Origin: Flavobacteriaceae bacterium
GTDB lineage: Bacteria; Bacteroidota; Bacteroidia; Flavobacteriales; Flavobacteriaceae
Reading direction: 5' to 3'
Length of the DNA stretch: 64,000 bases
Assembly: GCA_021648755.1 (NCBI GenBank)
Contig: JAKISG010000007.1
Span: 1-64,000, forward strand
Below, piece by piece: positions 42,792 through 51,397 of the stretch. Below the pieces are notes generated by a model. The model saw only the letters and a list, made by a program, of their open reading frames with translations. It searched no databases and was not told where the DNA came from. A program made the translations under genes and the position numbers. The first letter of the stretch is position 1, and each line of letters starts with the position of its first letter.

Positions 42792-45608
42792 ATGAAAAAA
42801 AATAGTTTTGTATTGTTACTTAGTTTTCTTTCAGTTATAGGAGTGTTTGCACAACAAACCGTAAAAGGTAAAGTTGTAAATTCTGAAACCGAAAAAGCAA
42901 TAGCTAATGTAGTAATATCTGTTGTAGGAACAACAATTTCTGAAAAAACAATCCTAAACGGTAGTTTTGAATTAAAAAATGTTCCGATAGGAAATCAGAT
43001 TATAAAAATTCAATTAAGCGGGTTTGAAGCACAGCAATTTCCTATAAAAATTTCTAATAAGCAAATTGATTTAGGTAAAGTTCTTCTTTTTAAAGACCTT
43101 CAAGAAGAAGAAGATTTAAGTACAATCTCATTATCTGATGATGAATTAGATGATGATGCAGGTGGAGCAGATAATATTTCTGGATTACTTTTTTCTTCAC
43201 GAAACTTATTTAGTAGAACAGCCGCTTTTGAATTCAGTTCCTCATTTTTTAGAGTTAGAGGTCTAGATTCAGATAATGCTACAGTTACTATTAATGGTAT
43301 TGAAATGAATAAAATCTATAACGGAAGACCACAATGGTCAAATTGGGGAGGTTTAAATGACGTATTAAGAAATCAAGAATTAACAGAAGGCATTAACGCT
43401 TCAAGTTATACTTTTGGCGGTATTTTAGGCGCTACTAACATTAATGCAAGAGCATCTGAGGCAAGAGTTGGAGGTCGTCTTACCTATTCATCTTCAAACA
43501 GGAGTTATACCAATAGAGTAATGGCAAGTTATGCTTCTGGTTTAAACTCAGAAGGCTGGGCTTTTACAGTATCGATCGGCAGACGTTGGGGACAAGAAGG
43601 ATATTTAGACGCCTCATCTTACAATGCATCTTCTTTATTTGCATCTGTAGAAAAAAAAATTAATGATAAACACAGTATAAATCTAACCAGTATTTTTGCA
43701 TCTAACAAAAGAGGTAAATCTTCACCAAACACCCAAGAAGTGTTTGATTTAAAAGACAGAAAATACAACGAATTTTGGGGTTATCAAAATGGAAAAAGAA
43801 GAAATTCTAGAATCAAGGAAGTAGAAGAGCCAGTATTAATGTTAAATCATTATTGGACAATGAGTGAAAAAACCTCTTTAAATACTAATGTTGCTTATCA
43901 AACAGGTAAAATAGGTAATAGTAGGATAGATAATAATGGAAATACACTTGCAGATGACGGATTAAGTTATTTTGGAGGTGGAGCAAACCCAAGCCCAACA
44001 TATTACCAACTTTTACCAAGCTATTTGTTAAGAGATTTTCCAGACAATACAAGTATTGCATATGGAGCTCAACAGCAATTTTTAGCTGATGGTCAAATAG
44101 ATTGGGATAGTTTATATGACGCAAATTTAAGCAATACAGCAAACGGATTGAATGCAACTTATGCACTATATGAAGATAGAGTGGACGATACACAAATTAC
44201 TTTCAATACTATTTTTAATACAGAATTAAACGATAATATTTTATTAGATGCTGGTGTTACTTATAAAAACCTAAAATCTGAAAACTTTGCACAAGTAATA
44301 GATCTTCTAGGAGGTACTGGTTATTTAGACGTAGATGGCTTTGCGGAAAACATTGACGAAGGACAAAATGACTTACTAAATCCAAATAGAATTGTTGGCA
44401 AAGGCGATAAATTTAAGTATAATTATGAAGTTCTTGCAGAGATAACTAGTGCTTTTACACAAGTGCAGTTTAAATATAATAAAGTAGATTTCTTTTTAGC
44501 GGGTAGTGTAACAAACACACAATACCAAAGAGATGGTCTTTACAAAAACGGAGGTTTTTCAAACAATTCTTTTGGCAAAAGTAAAAAATTAACCTTTACA
44601 GGTATTGGTGCTAAAGGAGGCTTAACCTATAAAATTACAGGAAACCATTTACTTAATGTCAATGGTGCATATATTACTAAAGCACCTAGTATTCGTAATA
44701 CTTTTTCAAACTCTAGAGAGAATAATGCTATTGTAGGTGATAAAAACGGATTGGATATTACGGAAGAGAAAATTCTTTCTACAGACATTAGCTACATATT
44801 ACGTTCTCCTAAACTTACAGGTAAAATAACTGGATATTATACAAAAATACAAGACGCAACAGAAATTTCTTTTTTCTTTGCTGATGGTATTGGTGGTGAC
44901 AATACCGCTTTTGTTCAAGAAGTTTTACAAGGCATTGACAAACTACATATTGGTACAGAATTAGCCTTAGAATATCAAATAACTACAGCAATTAAATTAA
45001 AAGGCGTTGCTTCTTTAGGACAATATACTTATGCTAATAATCCTAATTTAACGTTAACTACAGAACCAGATACAGATGCATTAGCCGCAGGTTTTGACGA
45101 AGGATTCAAAGACTTTGGACAATCTAACTTAAAAAATTATAAATTAGCTGGCGGACCACAAACAGCATATTCCGTTGGTTTTGAATATCGAGACCCTAAC
45201 TTTTGGTGGTTTGGAGCAACAGCAAATTTCTTTTCAGACACATACATTGATGTCAGCCCCTTAATTAGATCCTCTAACTTTACTACAGATTTTGACGGCA
45301 TTACATTTAACGATTATGACGAAGATTTAGCGAGAGAATTACTTAAACAAGAAAGATTTGACGATTATATGGTAGTAAATTTAGTTGGTGGTAAATCATG
45401 GAAAATTAACAATAAATTTATTGGCTTCTTTGCAAGTATTAATAATCTACTAGACAAAGACTTTAGAACTGGAGGTTTTGAACAAGCTAGAAATGCTAAT
45501 TACAGACAATTAAGAGACGATAAAGCACTCGATACTCAAGTTTTTGGCTCAAGATATTGGAAAGGTCGAGGTGCAACCTACTTTTTAAATGTATACTTAA
45601 GATTTTAA
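42792..45608 (+). CDS. TonB-dependent receptor with carboxypeptidase-regulatory-like domain
   Basis: From Met at 42792 (MKKNSFVLLLSFLSVIG, signal ending FAQQ; 938 aa) the order is a CarboxypepD_reg-like domain (QTVKGKVVNSETEKAI...), an acidic linker (EEEDLSTISLSDDELDDDAG), a plug domain (FRVRGLDSDNATVTINGIEM) and a 22-strand barrel ending FLNVYLRF. The substrate is unknown. It is 23 bp upstream of a DUF5689 lipoprotein, so the pair is a SusC/SusD-like unit of another kind. The reading frame is open from 42762, but that region precedes the signal peptide and is a leader. Confidence 0.9.
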   Translation: MKKNSFVLLLSFLSVIGVFAQQTVKGKVVNSETEKAIANVVISVVGTTISEKTILNGSFELKNVPIGNQIIKIQLSGFEAQQFPIKISNKQIDLGKVLLFKDLQEEEDLSTISLSDDELDDDAGGADNISGLLFSSRNLFSRTAAFEFSSSFFRVRGLDSDNATVTINGIEMNKIYNGRPQWSNWGGLNDVLRNQELTEGINASSYTFGGILGATNINARASEARVGGRLTYSSSNRSYTNRVMASYASGLNSEGWAFTVSIGRRWGQEGYLDASSYNASSLFASVEKKINDKHSINLTSIFASNKRGKSSPNTQEVFDLKDRKYNEFWGYQNGKRRNSRIKEVEEPVLMLNHYWTMSEKTSLNTNVAYQTGKIGNSRIDNNGNTLADDGLSYFGGGANPSPTYYQLLPSYLLRDFPDNTSIAYGAQQQFLADGQIDWDSLYDANLSNTANGLNATYALYEDRVDDTQITFNTIFNTELNDNILLDAGVTYKNLKSENFAQVIDLLGGTGYLDVDGFAENIDEGQNDLLNPNRIVGKGDKFKYNYEVLAEITSAFTQVQFKYNKVDFFLAGSVTNTQYQRDGLYKNGGFSNNSFGKSKKLTFTGIGAKGGLTYKITGNHLLNVNGAYITKAPSIRNTFSNSRENNAIVGDKNGLDITEEKILSTDISYILRSPKLTGKITGYYTKIQDATEISFFFADGIGGDNTAFVQEVLQGIDKLHIGTELALEYQITTAIKLKGVASLGQYTYANNPNLTLTTEPDTDALAAGFDEGFKDFGQSNLKNYKLAGGPQTAYSVGFEYRDPNFWWFGATANFFSDTYIDVSPLIRSSNFTTDFDGITFNDYDEDLARELLKQERFDDYMVVNLVGGKSWKINNKFIGFFASINNLLDKDFRTGGFEQARNANYRQLRDDKALDTQVFGSRYWKGRGATYFLNVYLRF

Positions 45609-45631
45609 TAACAAAAAAATAACCTATAATT

Positions 45632-47134
45632 ATGAAAACATATAAATTTTTAAAACTAGTAAGCCTTTTTACGGTTTTACTTTTTATGACCTCTTGTGTT
45701 GAAGACGGTGGTTTTGAAACGCCTAATATCAATATAAAAAATCCAGACCTTAACCCTGAAAACAGAATTAATTTTAATGCATTAATCCAAAGACATTTAG
45801 ATGCAGTCGATGTAAATGGTGATGGTAATATAACGGAAGAAGAAGAAAATAATGCTGAAAATATAATTGGTGTTTTTGACCTAGATAATGATACGCCACT
45901 ATATATCGTTGGCTATGTTGTTTCTAGCGATAAAGGAGGTAACTTTTTCGAAGAATTAATTATTCAAAACAATATTGATGGCTCATCAAATAGCGCTGTT
46001 GAAGGAGACGATATAAGAAGAGGATTTAAAGTTGAGATAAACGCTAGAAGCCTCTCTGATACTTTTGAATTTGGTAGAAAAATTTTTATTAAAATGAATG
46101 GTTTGGCTGTTGGAATATCAAATGGTACTTACGTAATTGGTAAACCAGAAAGTAATAATGTAGGTCAAATTCAAGAATTTGAATATTTATACAACCCTAA
46201 TCAAAGCCAATTTAAAACATTTATTGGTAGATTTCCTGAAGTTGAAACAATAACACCAAAAATAATTACCATTGATGAATTATTAGAAGAAGACGAAAAT
46301 ACTTTAGTACAATTTGAAGACACTCAGTTTATTAGAAGTTTAATTTTTCCAACAACGGCTACATTTGCTGGAAGTTTAAGTGATGCTTTTGATGGGTTTA
46401 GAATTTTAGAAAGTTGTACTAGTAACTCCATTATTTCTTTACAGACTAGTACATTTGCAGATTTTAAATCATTATTACTACCTCAAAACAGAGGATCAAT
46501 TCAAGGTGTATTTACAAGAAATTTTAACGATAATTTAAATGTATTGGTAGTAAATTCTATAAATGATATAAATTTTGATAATGAAAACAGATGCGACCCC
46601 GATACTTTAATGTGTAGTACTACAAGTGGTGGTGGGAGCATATTTTTTGATGAAAATTTTGAATCTTTTGGAGGTTTTGCTTCCGAAGGTTGGGTCAACA
46701 TTAACGTAATTGATGCTGGTGGTACAGACTGGGTTATTGGTGATTTTAGTAGTAATAGCTATGCACAGATATCAGGCTTTGGTTCTGATGAAAATGAAAT
46801 TGATGTTTGGTTAGTAAGCCCAACTATTAATATGGACAGTACAACTGGTGAAGAATTAAACTTTGATATTCAAGCTAATTTTGATAATGGTACTATTTTA
46901 AGTGTATTTATAGCTACAAACTTTACAGGAGATGTTACTACAGCAGATTGGGTACAGTTAGACGTTAATATACCTAACGGCCCAGCAAGCGGTTTTGGAC
47001 CATTTACCTCTGTAGGTCCAACAAACATATCTTGTTTAGATGGCGATATAAATATTGCCTTTTTCTATGAAGGCTCAGACCCTAGCGCAACAACTAGATA
47101 TCATATAGATAATATTGAAATAACAGGCAATTAA
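45632..47134 (+). CDS. DUF5689 lipoprotein with EF-hand-like loop and choice-of-anchor-J-like domain
   Basis: The lipobox is FMTSC (Cys22). Residues about 45-310 are DUF5689 (PLYIVGYVVSSDKGGNFFEEL, FKVEINARSL, RGSIQGVFTR), a domain with an OB-like fold. An EF-hand-type loop DVNGDGNITEEE at 60-71 sits in its first part. Residues about 335-500 resemble the cleaved-adhesin/choice-of-anchor-J domain (FFDENFESFGGF...DVWLVSPTINM...YHIDNIEI). It is surface-exposed and probably the ligand-binding partner of the TonB receptor encoded upstream. Confidence 0.85.
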   Translation: MKTYKFLKLVSLFTVLLFMTSCVEDGGFETPNINIKNPDLNPENRINFNALIQRHLDAVDVNGDGNITEEEENNAENIIGVFDLDNDTPLYIVGYVVSSDKGGNFFEELIIQNNIDGSSNSAVEGDDIRRGFKVEINARSLSDTFEFGRKIFIKMNGLAVGISNGTYVIGKPESNNVGQIQEFEYLYNPNQSQFKTFIGRFPEVETITPKIITIDELLEEDENTLVQFEDTQFIRSLIFPTTATFAGSLSDAFDGFRILESCTSNSIISLQTSTFADFKSLLLPQNRGSIQGVFTRNFNDNLNVLVVNSINDINFDNENRCDPDTLMCSTTSGGGSIFFDENFESFGGFASEGWVNINVIDAGGTDWVIGDFSSNSYAQISGFGSDENEIDVWLVSPTINMDSTTGEELNFDIQANFDNGTILSVFIATNFTGDVTTADWVQLDVNIPNGPASGFGPFTSVGPTNISCLDGDINIAFFYEGSDPSATTRYHIDNIEITGN

Positions 47135-47151
47135 GAGATTGCTTTTTTGAT

Positions 47152-47190
47152 AAAAAACCTGTTAAAAATTAATTTTTAGCAGGTTTTTAT
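47152..47190 (+). terminator. Terminator after the DUF5689 gene
   Basis: AAAAACCTG (47153-47161) pairs with CAGGTTTTT (47180-47188), and the inner TAAAAATT/AATTTTTA also pairs, giving a long stem broken only by a T/G mismatch. Ts follow. Confidence 0.8.
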
Positions 47191-47200
47191 TTATAATAAC

Positions 47201-47208
47201 TATATTTG
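47201..47208 (+). promoter_or_regulatory. -7 box of the TPP-regulated transcript
   Basis: TATATTTG predicts a start near 47214, just before the riboswitch aptamer. Confidence 0.55.
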
Positions 47209-47218
47209 CAGTACAAAT

Positions 47219-47358
47219 TAGAGGTGCTAAAATTCCTATTTTTAAGGAAAAGCTGAGATTACACTCTTTGAACCTAGAACAGATAATGCTGTTTAGGGAA
47301 GACGTATATGCGTTAAGTTAGTAATCTTTATCTTGTTACCACCAAAATAAAGATTTAA
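47219..47358 (+). promoter_or_regulatory. TPP (THI-box) riboswitch with predicted translational expression platform
   Basis: The aptamer (about 47219-47301) has the conserved GAGGTGC..., CTGAGATTACAC (CUGAGA core, 47253-47258), CTTTGAACCT and AGATAATGCTG...TAGGGAA. Downstream, AATCTTTAT (47323-47331) and ATAAAGATT (47347-47355) form a 9-bp hairpin that ends 3 nt before the ATG at 47359, which would block ribosome entry. AGATTAC (47256-47262), inside the aptamer, can instead pair with GTAATCT (47321-47327), melting that hairpin. So TPP binding should favour the blocking hairpin and lower translation. The aptamer call is secure; the platform model is inference. Confidence 0.9.
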
Positions 47359-49533
47359 ATGAAAACACTTTTTATCCCATTAATTTTAGTAATTTTTTGT
47401 TCTCAGGCACAAGAAACAACTATTAAAAAAGACACTATAAAACTAGATGAAGTTTTAGTAACCGCAACAAGAGCAAACAAAAAAGACCCATTTACAAAAT
47501 CAACTATCTCTAAAAAAGAACTAGAAAAACAAAATTTAGGTCAAGACATACCCCAATTATTACAGATGTTACCAAATGTGGTAACCACAAGCGATGCAGG
47601 AGCAGGAGTTGGCTATACAGGTATTAGAGTTCGTGGTAGCGATGCCTCAAGAGTAAACGTAACCATTAACGGTATACCATTAAACGACAGTGAATCTCAA
47701 AATGTTTTTTGGGTAAATTTACCCGATTTTGTAAGTTCCGTAGAAAGTATTCAATTACAAAGAGGAGTTGGCACTTCAACTAACGGAGCAAGTGCCTTTG
47801 GAGCAAGTTTAAGTTTAGCAACAGAAGGGGTTCAAACAAATGCTTTTACAGAAATTGATAATATAATAGGCTCTTTTAATACACGTAAACACAACCTAAA
47901 ATTTGGTACAGGAACGCTTCATGAATATTTTAACTTTTCGGGCAGAATTTCAACTATTCAGTCAGATGGCTATATAGACAGAGCCTCCTCCGATTTAAGA
48001 TCACTATATCTAGAAGCCAATTACACAACTGAAAAGACAAGTATTAAAGCACTCGCTTTTGGCGGAAGTGAAGTTACTTACCAAGCATGGTACGGAATCG
48101 ACAAAACAACATTAGAAAATAACCGAACGTATAACCCTGCAGGAGAAATTAGAAATGAATTTGGCGAAGTAATTGATTTTTACGACAACCAAGTAGATTC
48201 TTATAAACAAGACCATTATCAATTGCATTTTAATCGCCTTCTACATAATAATTGGACTGCAAATATAGCAGTACACTATACCTATGGTCGTGGTTTTTTT
48301 GAAGAATTTAAACAACGTGAAGATTTTAATGCCTACGGACTTACACCAATAAATATAAACGGAGTTGAAATTAATCAAACTGATTTAGTCAGAAGAAAAT
48401 GGCTAAAAAATGATTTTTATGGAACTACATTTTCAATTATAAATAAAACCGAAAAAACTAAATTAATTATTGGCGGAGCATACAATAAATACGATGGTGA
48501 TCATTTTGGCGAAGTGATTTGGGCAACGGTAGGAAGTAGTAATAACTCCCAACGTTATTATGACAATACAGGTATAAAAAAAGACTTCAATATCTTTACA
48601 AAGATAGATTATAAACTAAATGAGATATTTAATTTATTTGGAGACTTACAATATCGAAATTTAGATTATTCCGTTAACGGAATTGATGAAGGACCTATGC
48701 AGATTTTGATAAATGACACCTTTAATTTCTTTAACCCTAAAGCAGGAATTAATGTTGAATTAAATACTAAAAACAGTTTCTACTTATCGTATGCAAGAGC
48801 AAATAAAGAACCTAAAAGAGCAGATTATGAGTCCGAAAAAAAACCAGAATCAGAACAATTAGATGATATTGAATTAGGGTGGCGTTTTAAATACAAAAAA
48901 GCTATTATTAATGCAAATATGTATTATATGTATTATAAAAATCAACTAGTACTGACAGGCGCATTAAATAATGTTGGTACACCAATTGCAAATAATATTG
49001 GTAAAAGTTTTAGATTAGGGTTAGAAATAGATGCTAAATTTTCTTTACTAAAAAATAAATTATTTATACAGCCTAACTTAGCATTAAGTACTAATAAAAA
49101 TATAGATAAATTTGAAAATTTAGATGGTCAATTACAAGGTTTAGGGAATACAAACTTATCTTTTTCTCCAGAAATTGTAGCAAGTAGTTTAATAACTTAT
49201 ACCCCTTTTTTAAATTTTGAAATGAACTTACAAAGTAAATATGTAGGTGACCAATTTATGAGTAATCTTGAAGAAAAAAGTTCTATTTTAGATGCGTACT
49301 CTGTTACTAATTTACAGTTTCAATATAGTTTTAGACCTCAAAAAATAGTTAAAGAAATTATTTTTAAAACGTTAGTAAATAATATATTTAATAAACAATA
49401 TGAATCTAATGGTTATTTTTATTCGTATGATGATACTTCAACTAACCCTGGAGAAACTACAACTATGTTTGGAGCAGGATATTACCCACAAGCAGGTGTT
49501 CATTTTTTAACTGGTGTTACCATTAAATTTTAA
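47359..49533 (+). CDS. TonB-dependent receptor, probable thiamin outer-membrane transporter
   Basis: A 724-residue receptor: signal peptide (1-18), TonB-box/plug start LDEVLVTATRANKKDP, plug segment TGIRVRGSDASRVNVTINGIPLNDSE, and a barrel closing with PQAGVHFLTGVTIKF. The substrate is assigned from the TPP riboswitch directly in front of it; TPP-regulated TonB-dependent receptors are known in Bacteroidota. No thiamin synthesis or inner-membrane transport gene is in the window. Confidence 0.88.
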   Translation: MKTLFIPLILVIFCSQAQETTIKKDTIKLDEVLVTATRANKKDPFTKSTISKKELEKQNLGQDIPQLLQMLPNVVTTSDAGAGVGYTGIRVRGSDASRVNVTINGIPLNDSESQNVFWVNLPDFVSSVESIQLQRGVGTSTNGASAFGASLSLATEGVQTNAFTEIDNIIGSFNTRKHNLKFGTGTLHEYFNFSGRISTIQSDGYIDRASSDLRSLYLEANYTTEKTSIKALAFGGSEVTYQAWYGIDKTTLENNRTYNPAGEIRNEFGEVIDFYDNQVDSYKQDHYQLHFNRLLHNNWTANIAVHYTYGRGFFEEFKQREDFNAYGLTPININGVEINQTDLVRRKWLKNDFYGTTFSIINKTEKTKLIIGGAYNKYDGDHFGEVIWATVGSSNNSQRYYDNTGIKKDFNIFTKIDYKLNEIFNLFGDLQYRNLDYSVNGIDEGPMQILINDTFNFFNPKAGINVELNTKNSFYLSYARANKEPKRADYESEKKPESEQLDDIELGWRFKYKKAIINANMYYMYYKNQLVLTGALNNVGTPIANNIGKSFRLGLEIDAKFSLLKNKLFIQPNLALSTNKNIDKFENLDGQLQGLGNTNLSFSPEIVASSLITYTPFLNFEMNLQSKYVGDQFMSNLEEKSSILDAYSVTNLQFQYSFRPQKIVKEIIFKTLVNNIFNKQYESNGYFYSYDDTSTNPGETTTMFGAGYYPQAGVHFLTGVTIKF

Positions 49534-49557
49534 TATTTATAAAGAAAATAAAATTAG

Positions 49558-51255
49558 TTACTCAGCTCTTAAATCTTTTAAATTTAATTGCAAAGAAGTA
49601 ACCCCATTCCAATAATTTTCTTCTACAGTATATACAATTTCAAAAGGGCTACCATTATTTGTTAGATTTTGTTTTTCGCCTAAATTAAAACCAATAGCAT
49701 TGTACGTTTTAGTATCAGAACCTGTAATGAGGCTTAATTTTAAATGTGCTTTATCACCACCTATTCTTTTACCAAAGCCATTATCTCTTAAGCCTGAAGA
49801 AGTAAAAATAGGCTTCATATTTAAAGGTCCAAATGGTCCAAATTGTTTTAAAATTCTATTAAATTTTGGTGTTAAATCAGCTAAAAAAACGGGTGAATCA
49901 ATACGTATTTCTGGAGTTAGTAATTCCTTCGGAATACTATTTTTAACAACCTCTTCAAATTTTGCTTTAAATTTTGAATAATTTTTTGGCTTTAAAGTCA
50001 AACCAGCTGCGTATTTATGACCTCCAAATTGTTCTATAAATTCACTACATGCTTCTAATGCTTTATAAACATCAAAGCCCCTAATAGATCTTGCTGAGGC
50101 TGCTAAAAAATCGCCGCTTTTAGTAAAAACAAGTGTCGGTCTGTAATATTTTTCAATCAACCTAGAAGCAACAATGCCAATAACACCTTTATGCCAATCT
50201 TCTTGAAAAACAACCGTAGTAAAATGAGTAGTTTCCTTACTATCTTCAATTTTTTTCAAGGCTTCTTTAGTAATTCTTTGGTCAAACTCCTTCCTGTTTT
50301 TATTAAACAATTCTATAGCAATAGCAATCTGCTTTGCTTTATCAAAGTCCGTTTCAGTTAATAACTCAACAGCGTGAATACCTGATTTCATTCTACCTGC
50401 TGCATTTATTCTTGGAGCAATGGTAAAAACAACATCTGTTATGGTTAATTCTGGTTTTTTTATTTGGTGAATTAATGTTTTTATACCCGTTCTTGGGTTT
50501 TGATTAATAACTTGTAAACCAAAACTAGCTAATATTCTATTTTCGCCATTCATTGGTACAATATCCGCAGCAATTGCTATAGCAACTAAATCTAAATACG
50601 GAATTAAAGTATTAAACTCTTTTTTATTTTTTTGATGAATAGCTTGAATTAATTTAAAGCCAATACCACAGCCACAAAGTTCATCATATGGATAGTTACA
50701 ATCTTCTTGTTTTGGATTTAAAACAGCCATTGCTTTTGGAATCTCTTTTCCTGGTCTGTGATGATCACATATTATAAAATCAATATTTCGGTCATTAGCA
50801 TAACTAATTTTAGCTACCGCTTTAATGCCACAATCTAGTGCAATTATTAGGCTGATATCGTTATCATTTGCAAAATCAATTCCTTTATAAGATATGCCAT
50901 AACCTTCATTATGTCTATCTGGTATATAGGTCGTTATATTTTTATGAGTTTTGCTAAGGTACGAGTAAACTAAAGAAACAGCCGTGGTACCATCTACATC
51001 ATAATCACCAAAAACCATAATATTTTCCTTATTTATGATGGCTTTTTCAATTCTACTTACCGCAAGATTCATATCTTTCATTAAAAACGGATCATGTAAT
51101 TGCTTTAAATTTGGTCGAAAAAATGCCTTGGCTTGGTCATAAGTTTCTACATTTCTTAAAACTAATAATTTGGCTAGTAAAATATCAATATTTAAAGTTT
51201 TAGCTAAACTAATTACTTTTTCAGGATTTGGTTCTTCTTTAACATTCCAACGCAT
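49558..51255 (-). CDS. recJ: Single-stranded-DNA-specific exonuclease RecJ
   Basis: The DHH phosphoesterase motifs are FGDYDVDGTTAVSLVYSYL (motif I), ALDCGIKA (II), CDHHRPG (III) and the DHHA1 GGHKYAAGLTLKP segment near the C-terminus. It degrades single-stranded DNA 5' to 3' in recombination and mismatch repair. Length (565 aa) is normal. A minus-strand -7 box TACATTTG at 51266-51273 within a TATACA/TGTATA palindrome predicts a leader of only about 5 nt. Confidence 0.95.
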   Translation of the reverse strand: MRWNVKEEPNPEKVISLAKTLNIDILLAKLLVLRNVETYDQAKAFFRPNLKQLHDPFLMKDMNLAVSRIEKAIINKENIMVFGDYDVDGTTAVSLVYSYLSKTHKNITTYIPDRHNEGYGISYKGIDFANDNDISLIIALDCGIKAVAKISYANDRNIDFIICDHHRPGKEIPKAMAVLNPKQEDCNYPYDELCGCGIGFKLIQAIHQKNKKEFNTLIPYLDLVAIAIAADIVPMNGENRILASFGLQVINQNPRTGIKTLIHQIKKPELTITDVVFTIAPRINAAGRMKSGIHAVELLTETDFDKAKQIAIAIELFNKNRKEFDQRITKEALKKIEDSKETTHFTTVVFQEDWHKGVIGIVASRLIEKYYRPTLVFTKSGDFLAASARSIRGFDVYKALEACSEFIEQFGGHKYAAGLTLKPKNYSKFKAKFEEVVKNSIPKELLTPEIRIDSPVFLADLTPKFNRILKQFGPFGPLNMKPIFTSSGLRDNGFGKRIGGDKAHLKLSLITGSDTKTYNAIGFNLGEKQNLTNNGSPFEIVYTVEENYWNGVTSLQLNLKDLRAE

Positions 51256-51265
51256 AATTTTTATA

Positions 51266-51365
51266 CAAATGTATAAAAAAACTGAAAAACAAAGAAAGAA
51301 ATTTATAATTCTATCTATTTTAAAACAGTCTTTCTACTTCACAAATAAAAAATAGTTTACTTTTG
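51266..51365. promoter_or_regulatory. Divergent promoters of recJ and alaS
   Basis: The minus-strand box TACATTTG (51266-51273) suits recJ; the plus-strand box TACTTTTG (51358-51365) suits alaS, 32 bp before its ATG. Confidence 0.45.
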
Positions 51366-51397
51366 TAATTAAATTACTAACAAAGGTTTAAATCACA

